DNA of 64,000 nt from Janthinobacterium lividum PAMC 25724 (GTDB lineage: Bacteria > Pseudomonadota > Gammaproteobacteria > Burkholderiales > Burkholderiaceae_D): the NCBI GenBank assembly GCA_000242815.2, contig AHHB01000021.1, forward strand, positions 157,658-221,657. The letters run 5' to 3'. The notes beneath the pieces were generated by a model that did not search any database, was not told where the DNA came from, and saw only the letters and a program-made list of their open reading frames with translations. Positions 17,550-26,757 of this stretch are shown piece after piece. Both the position numbers and the translations under genes were made by a program. Every line of letters starts with the position of its first letter. Position 1 is the first letter of the stretch.

Positions 17550-18032
17550 ATGAAATTGAAATTTATCGTTGCAGGCGTTTTAGCAGCCGCATCGTTGAGC
17601 GCTTATGCAGGCGATCAAGTCCTTGATATTACCGCTGACGGTAACACCCACACCTTCAACGCAGTTGTTGGCAATGGCATTTTATCCGGTGGTCTGGATG
17701 AGATCATCCTGGGCGGCCTGGGTGCTGGCAAGTACAATATCGGCTTGTCGATTACCGGCCAGAAACTGACGTTCAATGCCCTCACGTCGAACTTGAATGC
17801 TCAGTTGGGTGAATCCTTCTCGGCTGGCGGCCTGAAGTTCTTCGGCGTGGAGTACAGCGGTGTTGGCCCGTTCAAACTGCAACTGTTTGGTACCGCCCAA
17901 GCTGGCGCTAACTACAGCGGCACCTATACGGTAAGCGCCGTACCAGAGCCAGCAAGCTACGGCATGCTGCTCGGTGGCTTGGGTCTGCTTGGCTTCATGG
18001 CCCGTCGCCGTTCGGCAAAAAAAGCTGCCTGA
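17550..18032 (+). CDS. FxDxF-type PEP-CTERM protein
   Basis: A 160-residue exported protein: signal peptide ending SAYA (residue 20), a beta-rich domain with GKYNIGLSITGQKLTFNA, and a PEP-CTERM signal (VPEPAS, hydrophobic helix, ARRRSAKK). The length and the GKYNxxLSxTGQ segment fit the FxDxF subfamily of short PEP-CTERM proteins, although the name-giving motif is not exact. Function unknown; probably a substrate of exosortase. It follows the secretion operon after a 226-base AT-rich gap and has its own terminator. Confidence 0.78.
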   Translation: MKLKFIVAGVLAAASLSAYAGDQVLDITADGNTHTFNAVVGNGILSGGLDEIILGGLGAGKYNIGLSITGQKLTFNALTSNLNAQLGESFSAGGLKFFGVEYSGVGPFKLQLFGTAQAGANYSGTYTVSAVPEPASYGMLLGGLGLLGFMARRRSAKKAA

Positions 18033-18053
18033 TATCGCTGCTGTGCAAGATGC

Positions 18054-18081
18054 AAAAACCCGCTTCGGCGGGTTTTTTTTT
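18054..18081. terminator. Bidirectional terminator between PEP-CTERM gene and murJ
   Basis: AAAAACCCGC and GCGGGTTTTT enclose TTCG, with T runs on both strands. It can stop the rightward PEP-CTERM transcript and the leftward murJ transcript. Confidence 0.88.
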
Positions 18082-18136
18082 GATCTCAGTTATCTGCGCA
18101 AGGCGAGGTGCCGGCAACCACCTTCTGCATGGCTGC

Positions 18137-19684
18137 TCACACGCTGCGCTTGAAGTCGCGGAAGCGGAACCCTACCAGCAACAGGGTGGCAAAGTAAGCC
18201 ACGGCGCACAGTGCCACCAGCAAGGCCAGTGCGCCGGCCCGTAACAGCGGATGGGCTTGCATAGCGATCCAGTCGATGCGCAGGGCGCCGAAGGCCGCCA
18301 CCCCACCCATCACGATGAGCGCCGGCAACAGGCGCAGGAAGAACTTGGCCCAACCCGGTTTCGGCTGGTAGATGCCACGCTTGCGCAAGCCCCAGTACAG
18401 GAAGCTGGCGTTCAGGCAGGCACCCAGGCCGATCGACAGGGCCAGGCCGGCCACGGCGATGTAGGGCACGAATAATAGATTCATCAATTGCGTGGCGATC
18501 AGCACGCCGATGGCGATTTTCACGGGCGTGCGGATGTCTTGGCGGGCATAGAACGCGGGCGCCAGGGTTTTTACGAGGATGATGCCGATCAGGCCCAGGC
18601 TGTAGGCCACCAGCGGCTGCGTCGACATGCTCACGGATTCGGCTGTAAATTTGCCGTAGTGAAATAGGGTCGCGATCAGCGGCGTGGCCAGGGTTGCCAT
18701 GCCGACGGCGGCTGGCAGTGCTAACAGGAAGGTCAGGCGCAAGCCCCAGTCCAGCAGCGCCGAGTATTGCGTCTTGTCGCCGTCCACATTCGCCTTTGAC
18801 AGGCTGGGCAGCAAGATGGTGCCCAGGGCCACGCCCAGCATGGCGGTCGGGAACTCCATCAGGCGGTCGGCATACGACAGCCAGGAAATGCTGCCTTCGG
18901 CCAGGCGCGACGCGATACTGGTATTGATCATCAGGCTGATCTGCGCCGCCGAGACGGCGAACACGGCCGGCCCCATTTTCTTGAGCACGCGGCGCACGCC
19001 GCCGTCTGACAGGCCGATGGCGGGATTGAGCGACAGGCGCGGCAACATGCCGATCTTGATCAGTGCAGGAATCTGCAGGGCCACTTGCAGCAAGCCGCCG
19101 GCGAACACGGCAATGGCCATGGCGTAGATGGGCTGTTTCAATTGTGGCGCGAGCAATAAGGAAGCGGCGATGAACGATAGGTTCAGCAGCACGGGTGTGA
19201 ATGCGGGAATCTTGAATTCGCGCCAGGTATTGAGAATGCCGCCGGCCAGGGCCACGAAAGACATGCAAGTAATATATGGGAACATCAGCCGCGTCATCCA
19301 CACGGCGGCATCGAAGGCGCCCGCATCCTTGCTCAGGCCCGTGGCGATAGCGTACACGAACCATGGCGCGGCGACGATGCCGATGAGGGAAACGAGCACG
19401 GTGGCCCAGACCAGCGTGGTGGCCACATGATCGACCAGTTGCTTGCTCGCTTCCTGGCCATGCTGGTTCTTGTATTCCGACAAGATCGGCACGAAAGCTT
19501 GCGAGAACGCCCCCTCGGCAAACAAGCGGCGCAACAGGTTGGGGATGCGGAAGGCAACAATGAAGGCGTCCGTGTAAGCGCCGGCGCCAAAGGCGCGCGC
19601 GAACAGGCTTTCGCGCAATAATCCGGTTACACGGGACAGCATGGTCATGCTGGAGATGGCGGCGAGTGTTTTAAGCAAGTTCAT
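18137..19684 (-). CDS. murJ: Lipid II flippase MurJ
   Basis: A 515-residue multipass inner-membrane protein of the MviN/MurJ family. It starts MNLLKTLAAISSMTMLSRVTG and has FARAFGAGAYTDAFIVAFR, the signature N-terminal region of MurJ, and the length fits. It flips lipid II across the inner membrane for peptidoglycan synthesis and is essential in most Gram-negatives. Being next to rpsT (divergent) is a common betaproteobacterial arrangement. No strong ribosome-binding site is visible in front of the ATG. Confidence 0.95.
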   Translation of the reverse strand: MNLLKTLAAISSMTMLSRVTGLLRESLFARAFGAGAYTDAFIVAFRIPNLLRRLFAEGAFSQAFVPILSEYKNQHGQEASKQLVDHVATTLVWATVLVSLIGIVAAPWFVYAIATGLSKDAGAFDAAVWMTRLMFPYITCMSFVALAGGILNTWREFKIPAFTPVLLNLSFIAASLLLAPQLKQPIYAMAIAVFAGGLLQVALQIPALIKIGMLPRLSLNPAIGLSDGGVRRVLKKMGPAVFAVSAAQISLMINTSIASRLAEGSISWLSYADRLMEFPTAMLGVALGTILLPSLSKANVDGDKTQYSALLDWGLRLTFLLALPAAVGMATLATPLIATLFHYGKFTAESVSMSTQPLVAYSLGLIGIILVKTLAPAFYARQDIRTPVKIAIGVLIATQLMNLLFVPYIAVAGLALSIGLGACLNASFLYWGLRKRGIYQPKPGWAKFFLRLLPALIVMGGVAAFGALRIDWIAMQAHPLLRAGALALLVALCAVAYFATLLLVGFRFRDFKRSV

Positions 19685-19806
19685 GGGGGCAGATTATAGC
19701 CGGGTGCGGGGCCGGTAAACGCTTAAAATATGCTCACTGGTGCTGCCGATTCGCCCTTGCCCCGCCCATTTGCAGGTGTTTTTGGCGCCATATACGGTTT
19801 TTTGAT

Positions 19807-19835
19807 TTGCCCCCGCTTGAAAATATCGCTATAAT
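19807..19835 (+). promoter_or_regulatory. Sigma-70 promoter for rpsT
   Basis: TTGCCC (19807-19812), a 17-base spacer and TATAAT (19830-19835). The start would be near 19842, giving a leader of about 140 bases before the rpsT ATG. Confidence 0.7.
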
Positions 19836-19864
19836 CGAAGGCTGTACAGAATTCTGTTACGCAG

Positions 19865-19951
19865 ACACTAATGTTTGACAGGCACTGGTTTGGCACACAT
19901 GGTTCGGCAGACGCACAGAACGCACCGGTTGGCAAACACTAATGTTTGCAA
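19865..19951 (+). promoter_or_regulatory. rpsT leader with direct repeat and hairpin
   Basis: ACACTAATGTTTG occurs twice (19865-19877 and 19936-19948). The second copy is embedded in a perfect inverted repeat, GCAAACA-CTAA-TGTTTGC (19933-19950), about 20 bases before the Shine-Dalgarno AGGA. S20 is known to repress its own translation in E. coli, so a leader structure here could serve feedback control; that is inference. Confidence 0.5.
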
Positions 19952-19981
19952 ACGCACTTTGACCCTGTTTTAGGAAATTCC

Positions 19982-20248
19982 ATGGCAAATACCGCACAAG
20001 CGCGCAAACGCGCTCGTCAAGCAGTTAAGCAAAACGCACACAATTCGTCCCAACGTTCGACCTTGCGCACGGCTATCAAAGCTGCTCGCAAAGCGATCCA
20101 GGGCGGCGACAAGGCAGCAGCTGCTGCAATCTTCCAAGCATCCGTGTCGACCATCGACCGTATCGCTGACAAGAAGATCATCCACAAAAACAAGGCAGCT
20201 CGCCATAAGAGCCGTCTGGCAGCTGCTTTGAAAGCACTGTCCGCTTAA
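19982..20248 (+). CDS. rpsT: 30S ribosomal protein S20
   Basis: An 88-residue basic protein that starts [18 protein letters not shown] and ends in a Lys/Arg/Ala-rich helix, as in S20 throughout bacteria. It binds 16S rRNA early in 30S assembly. The ATG at 19982 has AGGA eight bases upstream; an in-frame ATG at 19946 would add 12 non-conserved residues and was rejected. It is monocistronic, with a promoter at 19807 and a terminator at 20317. Confidence 0.97.
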   Translation: MANTAQARKRARQAVKQNAHNSSQRSTLRTAIKAARKAIQGGDKAAAAAIFQASVSTIDRIADKKIIHKNKAARHKSRLAAALKALSA

Positions 20249-20316
20249 TATTCGCCAGCAGGCAAGCCACCCAGGTGGCCTTGCCTGTGCCGGTACGCTG
20301 GCACTGGTTGAAAAGC

Positions 20317-20349
20317 AAAAACCCGCAGATTCGTTCTGGCGGGTTTTTT
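20317..20349 (+). terminator. rpsT terminator
   Basis: AAAAACCCGC and GCGGGTTTTTT form the stem, with a 12-base loop that can pair further (AGA/TCT around TTCG). Confidence 0.8.
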
Positions 20350-20456
20350 CGCGTGCGCGCATGCTTTTTGCCGCCTCGTTTGCCACCTCTTTTGCCATCC
20401 TGATGGCCATCCTCGGCCGCGTTTTCCGGCAACACCCTGTTGCCGGCCGCCACGGC

Positions 20457-20906
20457 TTAGTGCAACGGGGGCAAGTTGCCGATGCTCATGCCTGGCTTGA
20501 TGTTCTTTTGCCTGAACCAGCCCAGGTTCATTTCCAGCGCATAGCGCACGGGGACTGCCTTGCTGGAGCAATGGCTGTCGAGCGTGAGCGCTTGCATGTC
20601 TTCGATGTTGACGATCTTGCCACTGGCATCGATAAAAGCCACAGATAGGGGCAGCGGCGTGTTTTTCATCCACATGCATTGCGTCGACGAGTGGTCAAAG
20701 ACGAACAGCATGCCCGCATTCGGCGGCATCTTTTCGCGGTACATCAAGCCTTGTTCGCGTTGCTGTTCCGTGGCGGCTACTTGCGCCTGTATCAAATGCA
20801 TGCCGGCCGAGAGTTGCACGCTCTTTTGCGGTGTCTGTGCTTGTGCAGTGCTGGCACACGCCATCAGGACGATGCACAGGCTGAGGCGGCGAAGGGACGT
20901 TTTCAT
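20457..20906 (-). CDS. Exported DUF192 family protein
   Basis: A 149-residue protein with a signal peptide (about 1-23, ending AQA) and one DUF192 domain: REQGLMYREKMPPNAGMLFVF, the CMWMKNT motif and LPLSVAFID. These are the family hallmarks. The molecular function is unknown across the family; the fold is small and beta-rich. It is monocistronic on the minus strand, downstream of rluE. The 210 bases between it and rluE hold no recognisable gene. Confidence 0.88.
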   Translation of the reverse strand: MKTSLRRLSLCIVLMACASTAQAQTPQKSVQLSAGMHLIQAQVAATEQQREQGLMYREKMPPNAGMLFVFDHSSTQCMWMKNTPLPLSVAFIDASGKIVNIEDMQALTLDSHCSSKAVPVRYALEMNLGWFRQKNIKPGMSIGNLPPLH

Positions 20907-21116
20907 GGGGCGTGACGGTGACTGCGAAGCGCCGATTAAGCCATGCTGGTGAGCGTCAGGTCAAGCATGCTGTCTGGTCGCGCTGAAAGCGTGGGGTCAC
21001 AGCAACATGCTTGCTGCCGTAAGCCCCGGCGATGCCCTTTTTTCACGCGCTTGCCGGCGTCCGAGAGCGGCTATTTTGCCTTGCGCGCCTGGGCGATCAG
21101 ACTTTGCTGGTGCTGC

Positions 21117-21680
21117 TCACGCTTTTCCAATGTTTTGGGCCGGCACTTCGCACCATTCGCCGGGGAGCAAGGGGTGGCTGGCCAGAGAGAACGGGCCGAT
21201 GGCGCTGCGCACCAGGCGCAGGGTGGGCAGGCCGACGGCAGCCGTCATGCGCCGTACTTGCCGGTTTTTTCCTTCTTTCAAGGTGATCGCCAGCCATGAG
21301 GTGGGCTGGTCGGCGCGCGCGCGGATGGGGGGATTGCGTGGCCACAACCAGTCCGGCTCGGCGATGCGCACAGCCCGGCATGGCTTGGTGATGAAGTCGC
21401 CCAGGTCCAGTGGCGCCTGCAGGCGTGCCAGGCTGGTCGCGTCGGGTACGCCATCGACTTGCACCAGATAGGTTTTCGCTTCCTTGCGGGCGGGGTGGCT
21501 GATGTCGTGCTGCAGGCGGCCGTCGTCCGTCAGCAGTAGCAAGCCCTCGCTGTCGGCGTCGAGTCGGCCGGCCGGGTAGATGCCGGGAATGCTCAAATGG
21601 TCGGCCAGGGTGACGCGGCCGTCTTGCGCTGAAAACTGGCACAAGACCTGGAATGGTTTATTGAAGAGGATGAGTGGCAT
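21117..21680 (-). CDS. rluE: 23S rRNA pseudouridine synthase, RluE-like
   Basis: A 187-residue RsuA/RluB/E/F family enzyme without the N-terminal S4 domain, which fits RluE. The catalytic Asp is Asp41 in AGRLDADSEGLLLLT. Other family elements are LFNKPFQVLCQF at the N-terminus, KTYLVQVDG, and EGKNRQVRRM. RluE makes pseudouridine 2457 in 23S rRNA of E. coli. Divergent from icd, as in several betaproteobacteria. Start is the only sensible ATG. Confidence 0.88.
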   Translation of the reverse strand: MPLILFNKPFQVLCQFSAQDGRVTLADHLSIPGIYPAGRLDADSEGLLLLTDDGRLQHDISHPARKEAKTYLVQVDGVPDATSLARLQAPLDLGDFITKPCRAVRIAEPDWLWPRNPPIRARADQPTSWLAITLKEGKNRQVRRMTAAVGLPTLRLVRSAIGPFSLASHPLLPGEWCEVPAQNIGKA

Positions 21681-21990
21681 GCTGATAAATGAATGGATGC
21701 AAACAATGGTGGCCGCAGGATGGCGCCGTAAAAGTGTGGCGCCATGTAAGATACTGGTACATAATGTGAAACGCTAGTCTTATATCTTATAGAAGACCTG
21801 ATGCCAGTGTGGCGATAAGGTCCTCTGGCGCTGCATGCTGCAGTGTGAAGCAGATGGCCCGGCCATTCTTTCCCTGCTAGAGTGCGCTGTTGCCGCCATG
21901 TTCGGACTTGTTTTTGTAAACTCTGCAACCGCAGAGCGCGTCGCCGGCCAGTGTTGCCCGCCAGCGGTGTGTCCCACTTCGGAGATCACG
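21681..21990. promoter_or_regulatory. Divergent rluE/icd promoter region
   Basis: A 310-base gap that must hold both promoters. A 52-codon in-frame extension of icd starts at 21835 but has no conserved sequence. No protein-coding gene or RNA was recognised. Confidence 0.35.
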
Positions 21991-23244
21991 ATGTATCAAC
22001 ATATCACTGTACCTGCTGACGGCAAAAAAATCACCGTCAATGCCGATTTTTCGCTGAATGTACCAGATAATCCCATCATTTCCTTCATTGAGGGCGATGG
22101 CACGGGTGTCGATATCAGCCCGGTCATGCTCAAGGTGATCGACGCTGCCGTGGCCAAGGCCTACGGCGGCGCTCGCAAGATCAGCTGGATGGAAATCTAC
22201 GCGGGCGAAAAAGCGACGAATGTGTACGGCCCCGATGTGTGGTTGCCGGAAGAAACGTTGGCCGCGCTGAAAGACTACGTCGTCTCCATCAAGGGTCCGC
22301 TGACTACGCCCGTCGGTGGCGGCATCCGCTCGCTGAACGTAGCCCTGCGCCAGCAACTGGACCTGTATGTCTGTCTGCGCCCCGTGCGCTACTTCACGGG
22401 CGTGCCGTCGCCCGTGAAAGAGCCGGAAAAGACCGACATGGTGATTTTCCGCGAAAATTCGGAAGACATTTATGCGGGCATCGAATACCAGCAAGGCTCG
22501 CCCGAAGCCAAGAAATTGATGGATTTCCTGATCAATGAAATGGGCGTGACCAAGATACGCTTCCCGGCCACCTCGGGCCTGGGCATCAAGCCCGTGTCCA
22601 TTGAAGGCACGCAGCGCCTGGTGCGCAAGGCCATTCAGTACGCGATCGACAATGACAAGCCATCCGTGACGATCGTACACAAAGGCAACATCATGAAGTA
22701 CACGGAAGGCGGCTTCCGCGACTGGGCGTATGCGCTGGCGCAAAAGGAATTCGGCGCCGAACTGATCGATGGCGGTCCCTGGTGCAAGTTCAAGAGTCCG
22801 AAGACGGGCCGCGACATCATCGTCAAGGATTCCATCGCTGATGCGTTCCTGCAACAAATATTGCTGCGTCCAGCCGAATACAGCGTCATCGCCACCTTGA
22901 ATCTGAACGGCGATTACATTTCCGACGCGTTGGCGGCGCAAGTGGGTGGCATCGGCATTGCGCCGGGCGCCAACCTGTCCGATTCCGTCGCCATGTTTGA
23001 AGCGACGCACGGTACGGCGCCCAAGTACGCGGGCAAGGATTACGTGAACCCCGGTTCCCTGATCCTGTCGGCAGAAATGATGCTGCGCCATATGGGTTGG
23101 CTGGAAGCGGCCGATCTGATCATTGCGTCGATGCAGAAATCGATAGCCTCGAAGCGCGTCACCTATGATTTTGCCCGCCTGATGGAAGGCGCGACGCAAG
23201 TGTCGTGCTCGGGTTTCGGCAAGGTGATGATCGAGCACATGTAA
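21991..23244 (+). CDS. icd: NADP-dependent isocitrate dehydrogenase
   Basis: A 417-residue enzyme of the TCA cycle that converts isocitrate to 2-oxoglutarate with NADP. Substrate-binding residues are seen in [13 protein letters not shown] (Ser114 equals the phosphorylated Ser113 of E. coli), the [13 protein letters not shown] segment, and [15 protein letters not shown]. The cofactor loop [11 protein letters not shown] is of the NADP type. The ATG at 21991 has GGAG six bases upstream and gives the normal length. A bidirectional terminator separates it from the cold-shock gene. Confidence 0.96.
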   Translation: MYQHITVPADGKKITVNADFSLNVPDNPIISFIEGDGTGVDISPVMLKVIDAAVAKAYGGARKISWMEIYAGEKATNVYGPDVWLPEETLAALKDYVVSIKGPLTTPVGGGIRSLNVALRQQLDLYVCLRPVRYFTGVPSPVKEPEKTDMVIFRENSEDIYAGIEYQQGSPEAKKLMDFLINEMGVTKIRFPATSGLGIKPVSIEGTQRLVRKAIQYAIDNDKPSVTIVHKGNIMKYTEGGFRDWAYALAQKEFGAELIDGGPWCKFKSPKTGRDIIVKDSIADAFLQQILLRPAEYSVIATLNLNGDYISDALAAQVGGIGIAPGANLSDSVAMFEATHGTAPKYAGKDYVNPGSLILSAEMMLRHMGWLEAADLIIASMQKSIASKRVTYDFARLMEGATQVSCSGFGKVMIEHM

Positions 23245-23283
23245 CTGGCGCGCCAGGGCAGGGTGCTGCGCACCTTGCAGGCG

Positions 23284-23314
23284 AAAAAAAACCCCGTTGG
23301 ACAACGGGGTTTTT
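23284..23314. terminator. Bidirectional terminator icd/cold-shock gene
   Basis: AAAACCCCGTT and AACGGGGTTTT enclose GGAC; A run on the left and T run on the right serve both strands. Confidence 0.88.
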
Positions 23315-23336
23315 CACATCTGAGGGCCGGCGGTGC

Positions 23337-23540
23337 TTAGGCTGCTTGGATGTTGGAAGCTTGCTTGCCTTTAGGGCCTTGCGTGACTTCGAATTGAACT
23401 TTTTGACCTTCTTTGAGGGTCTTGAAACCGTTCATGTTGATTGCGGAGAAATGCGCAAACAAATCTTCGCCGCCGTCATCTGGGGTGATGAAGCCAAAAC
23501 CTTTGGAATCATTGAACCACTTAACTGTACCTGTTGCCAT
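23337..23540 (-). CDS. cspA: Cold-shock domain protein
   Basis: A 67-residue CspA-family protein: [20 protein letters not shown] carries RNP1 (KGFGFI), and DLFAHFSAI carries RNP2. Binds single-stranded nucleic acid and acts as RNA chaperone. Five residues of an in-frame upstream extension were dropped because the family starts at MATGTVKW. The 320-base gap upstream likely contains a long structured 5' UTR, usual for cold-shock genes. Which paralogue it is (CspA, CspC or other) cannot be decided. Confidence 0.93.
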   Translation of the reverse strand: MATGTVKWFNDSKGFGFITPDDGGEDLFAHFSAINMNGFKTLKEGQKVQFEVTQGPKGKQASNIQAA

Positions 23541-23861
23541 AAAAAGAACTTTCAAAATTAAAACAAATCACACGAGCCATAAAAGCAAGAAGCTTCTTGC
23601 CCCCTCCTCGACGTCTCATTCTTATCAAGCTGTACATTACTGCAACAGTCGATACAGCATTGTTGGCGGAATAAATAATGAAGTCAAGCGCTTTTCCATC
23701 GATATTGCCAAATTCTTCACAACAACCAAAAAAAGCAACTCTTGATTTTGACGGCAAGGTCGCCATCTGCGCAGTATTAAGAAAACGCGTAAGATTGAGA
23801 ACAATTGGAAAGGCGCAGATATTGCGCATGACAACCACTGTGAAAGCATTAGAATAAGCGT
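23541..23861. promoter_or_regulatory. Divergent cold-shock/clpS intergenic region
   Basis: A 321-base, relatively AT-rich gap holding the promoter and long leader of the cold-shock gene (minus strand) and the clpS promoter (plus strand). No gene recognised and no single promoter assigned. Confidence 0.4.
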
Positions 23862-24164
23862 ATGGCAACCAAGCACGACACAGAAACCCTGCTGGAGCGG
23901 CAAGTGCTGAAGCCGCCACCGCTCTACCAGGTAGCCTTGCTCAATGACGACTACACCCCGATGGAGTTTGTGGTGGCCGTGATTCAGGAGTATTTCAACA
24001 AGGACCGTGAAACGGCGACGCAAATCATGCTCAGTGTTCATCGCTACGGCAAAGGAGTGTGCGGCGTGTTCTCTAAAGATATAGCGTGTACCAAAGTGGA
24101 GTTCGTTTTAACGCATGCGCGCAAGGCGGGGCATCCCCTGCAGTGCGTGATGGAGGAAGTATGA
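23862..24164 (+). CDS. clpS: ClpS adaptor protein
   Basis: A 100-residue adaptor that delivers N-degron proteins to ClpAP. Conserved features are [20 protein letters not shown], with the Asn-Asp pair of the N-end-rule pocket, and the [16 protein letters not shown] segment. The stop overlaps the clpA start by ATGA, so the pair is translationally coupled. Confidence 0.96.
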   Translation: MATKHDTETLLERQVLKPPPLYQVALLNDDYTPMEFVVAVIQEYFNKDRETATQIMLSVHRYGKGVCGVFSKDIACTKVEFVLTHARKAGHPLQCVMEEV

Positions 24165-26461
24165 TTGCGCAGGAATTAGAAGTAAGTTTGCACATGGCGT
24201 TTGTCGAAGCTCGGCAGGCACGGCACGAATTCATCACGGTTGAGCATTTATTGCTGGCACTGCTGGACAATCCCTCTGCTGCTGAGGTGTTGCGTGCCTG
24301 CGCGGTCAATATTGAAGACCTGCGCAAGACGCTCGCCAATTTCATCGGCGACAACACGCCGACTGTGCCTGGCACGGGCGAAGTTGACACCCAGCCGACG
24401 CTTGGCTTCCAGCGCGTGATCCAGCGTGCGATCATGCACGTCCAGTCCGCCTCGAATGGCAAGAAGGAAGTTACTGGCGCCAATGTGCTGGTAGCCATCT
24501 TCGGCGAAAAGGATTCGCATGCTGTCTATTACCTGCACCAGCAGGGCGTGACACGCCTCGATGTGGTCAATTTCATTTCGCACGGCGTGCGCAAGGACCA
24601 GTCGACGGAAAGCGCAAAAGCCTCCGAAGGCGTGGAAGAAGCGCCTGCCGATGGCCAGCCGAAGGAAAGCCCGCTCGACCAGTTCACGCAAAACCTGAAC
24701 AAGGCCGCCGCCGAAGGCAAAATAGACCCACTGATCGGACGCGAGGAAGAAGTCGATCGCGTGATCCAGATCCTGTGCCGTCGCCGCAAGAACAATCCGC
24801 TGCTGGTCGGCGAGGCGGGCGTTGGCAAGACAGCCATCGCCGAAGGCCTCGCTTATCGCATCACGCAAAACGATGTGCCGGAAATCTTGCAAAATGCCGT
24901 CGTGTATTCGCTGGACATGGGCGCCTTGCTGGCCGGTACCAAATACCGTGGTGACTTCGAGCAGCGTCTGAAAGCCGTGCTGAAACAGCTGAAGGACAAT
25001 CCGAACGGCATCCTGTTCATCGACGAAATCCACACCATCATCGGTGCCGGTTCGGCTTCGGGCGGTACGCTGGACGCTTCCAACCTGTTGAAGCCGGCAC
25101 TGGCGAATGGCCAGCTCAAATGCATAGGCGCGACCACGTACACGGAATTTCGCGGCGTGTTTGAGAAAGATCATGCCTTGAGCCGGCGGTTCCAGAAAGT
25201 GGATGTCAACGAGCCGACCGTCGAGCAAACCGTGCAGATCTTGCGCGGTCTCAAGTCGCGCTTCGAAGAGCACCATGGCGTGAAATACACGGCGTCGGCC
25301 CTGACGACGGCGGCCGAACTGGCGGCGCGCTTCATCAACGACCGCCATTTGCCCGACAAGGCGATCGACGTTATCGATGAAGCCGGCGCAGCGCAGCGCA
25401 TCTTGCCGAAATCGAAGCAAAAGAAAACCATCGGCAAGGCCGAGATCGAGGACATCATTGCCAAGATCGCGCGCATTCCGCCGCAAACGGTCAACCAGGA
25501 CGACCGCAGCAAACTGCAGACGATAGACCGCGACTTGCGCAATGTCGTATTCGGACAAGATCCCGCCATCGACGCGCTGGCCTCGGCCATCAAGATGGCG
25601 CGCGCTGGCCTGGGCAAGACGGACAAGCCGATCGGCTCTTTCCTGTTCTCCGGTCCGACGGGCGTGGGCAAGACCGAGGTAGCCAAGCAACTGGCGTTCA
25701 TCCTCGGCATCGAGCTGATCCGTTTCGACATGTCGGAATACATGGAACGCCATGCCGTCAGCCGTTTGATCGGTGCGCCACCGGGCTACGTTGGTTTCGA
25801 CCAGGGCGGTTTGCTGACGGAAGCGATCACCAAGAAGCCGCATGCGGTCTTGCTGCTCGATGAAATTGAAAAAGCCCATCCGGACATTTTCAATATCCTG
25901 CTGCAAGTGATGGACCACGGTACCTTGACCGATAACAATGGCCGCAAAGCCGACTTCCGCAACGTGATCATCATCATGACGACCAATGCGGGTGCGGAAA
26001 GCTTGCAGAAGGCCTCGATCGGTTTCACCAATTCCAAGCAGGCAGGCGACGAGATGGCCGACATCAAGCGCATGTTCACGCCGGAATTCCGTAACCGCAT
26101 CGATGCGACCATCAGCTTCCGCGCGCTGGACCAGGAAATCATCCTGCGCGTGGTCGACAAGTTCCTGATGCAGCTCGAAGAGCAGTTGCACGAGAAAAAG
26201 GTCGAAGCCGTGTTCACCGAGAAGCTGCGTGCTTTCCTCGGCAAGAAAGGATTCGACCCGCTGATGGGCGCGCGGCCAATGGCACGCCTGATCCAGGATC
26301 TGATCCGCAAGGCCCTGGCAGACGAGCTCTTGTTCGGCCGCCTGGTCACCGGCGGACGTATCACTGTCGACATCGACGACAAGGAGCAGATCTTGCTGGA
26401 ATTCCCGGAACCGCCCGATGCGGCGCCGACGGCTGCACCGGAAACGGTGGAAGTGGAATAA
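24161..26461 (+). CDS. clpA: ClpA, ATPase of the ClpAP protease
   Basis: A 766-residue AAA+ unfoldase: an N-domain (1-145) that binds ClpS, D1 with Walker A GEAGVGKT and Walker B LFIDEIH, and D2 with [13 protein letters not shown] and [13 protein letters not shown]. The ATG at 24161 overlaps the clpS stop; upstream in-frame codons belong to the antiphase of clpS. It feeds unfolded substrates to ClpP, which is not encoded here. The C-terminus ends in an acidic low-complexity tail. Confidence 0.97.
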   Translation: MIAQELEVSLHMAFVEARQARHEFITVEHLLLALLDNPSAAEVLRACAVNIEDLRKTLANFIGDNTPTVPGTGEVDTQPTLGFQRVIQRAIMHVQSASNGKKEVTGANVLVAIFGEKDSHAVYYLHQQGVTRLDVVNFISHGVRKDQSTESAKASEGVEEAPADGQPKESPLDQFTQNLNKAAAEGKIDPLIGREEEVDRVIQILCRRRKNNPLLVGEAGVGKTAIAEGLAYRITQNDVPEILQNAVVYSLDMGALLAGTKYRGDFEQRLKAVLKQLKDNPNGILFIDEIHTIIGAGSASGGTLDASNLLKPALANGQLKCIGATTYTEFRGVFEKDHALSRRFQKVDVNEPTVEQTVQILRGLKSRFEEHHGVKYTASALTTAAELAARFINDRHLPDKAIDVIDEAGAAQRILPKSKQKKTIGKAEIEDIIAKIARIPPQTVNQDDRSKLQTIDRDLRNVVFGQDPAIDALASAIKMARAGLGKTDKPIGSFLFSGPTGVGKTEVAKQLAFILGIELIRFDMSEYMERHAVSRLIGAPPGYVGFDQGGLLTEAITKKPHAVLLLDEIEKAHPDIFNILLQVMDHGTLTDNNGRKADFRNVIIIMTTNAGAESLQKASIGFTNSKQAGDEMADIKRMFTPEFRNRIDATISFRALDQEIILRVVDKFLMQLEEQLHEKKVEAVFTEKLRAFLGKKGFDPLMGARPMARLIQDLIRKALADELLFGRLVTGGRITVDIDDKEQILLEFPEPPDAAPTAAPETVEVE

Positions 26462-26470
26462 GAACACCGA

Positions 26471-26573
26471 ACCAAAGCTACTGCGCGTCGCGATTTGCGG
26501 CCTCCGATGCTCACTGTGCTCCAGCACAGTTCCGCGTCTCGGCCGCAACTCGCTGCCGCTCGCTACGGTTTTG
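26471..26573 (+). repeat. Dispersed 104-bp intergenic repeat, copy A
   Basis: Starts ACCAAAGCTACTGCGCG, has a central palindrome ACTGTGCT-CC-AGCACAGT, and ends GCTCGCTACGGTTTTG. A second copy in opposite orientation lies at 40299-40402. The ends are nearly identical and the central hairpin differs by compensating changes, so the RNA or DNA hairpin seems conserved. Lies between the clpA stop and the terminator. Confidence 0.75.
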
Positions 26574-26604
26574 TTCGGCGTTCAGAGCGTTTCTGCTCTT
26601 GTCG

Positions 26605-26639
26605 AAAAACCCGCCCACGCAAGTGGCGCGGGTTTTTTT
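26605..26639 (+). terminator. clpA terminator
   Basis: AAAAACCCGC and GCGGGTTTTTTT flank an internal CCAC/GTGG hairpin. It lies beyond repeat copy A. Confidence 0.85.
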
Positions 26640-26757
26640 ACGTTTTTGTGGCCAATAAAGAAGGTTTTCTTCGGTCGTGCTTATGCCAGAATTGCTGTCC
26701 GGTATCGACATGATGTCCATGCCACCTTATTGCCCTGACCGCTATCTGGATGCTCGC

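Noticed and set aside
24248..26548. 766-codon open frame opposite clpA
   Set aside because: Antisense shadow of clpA with no protein-like features.
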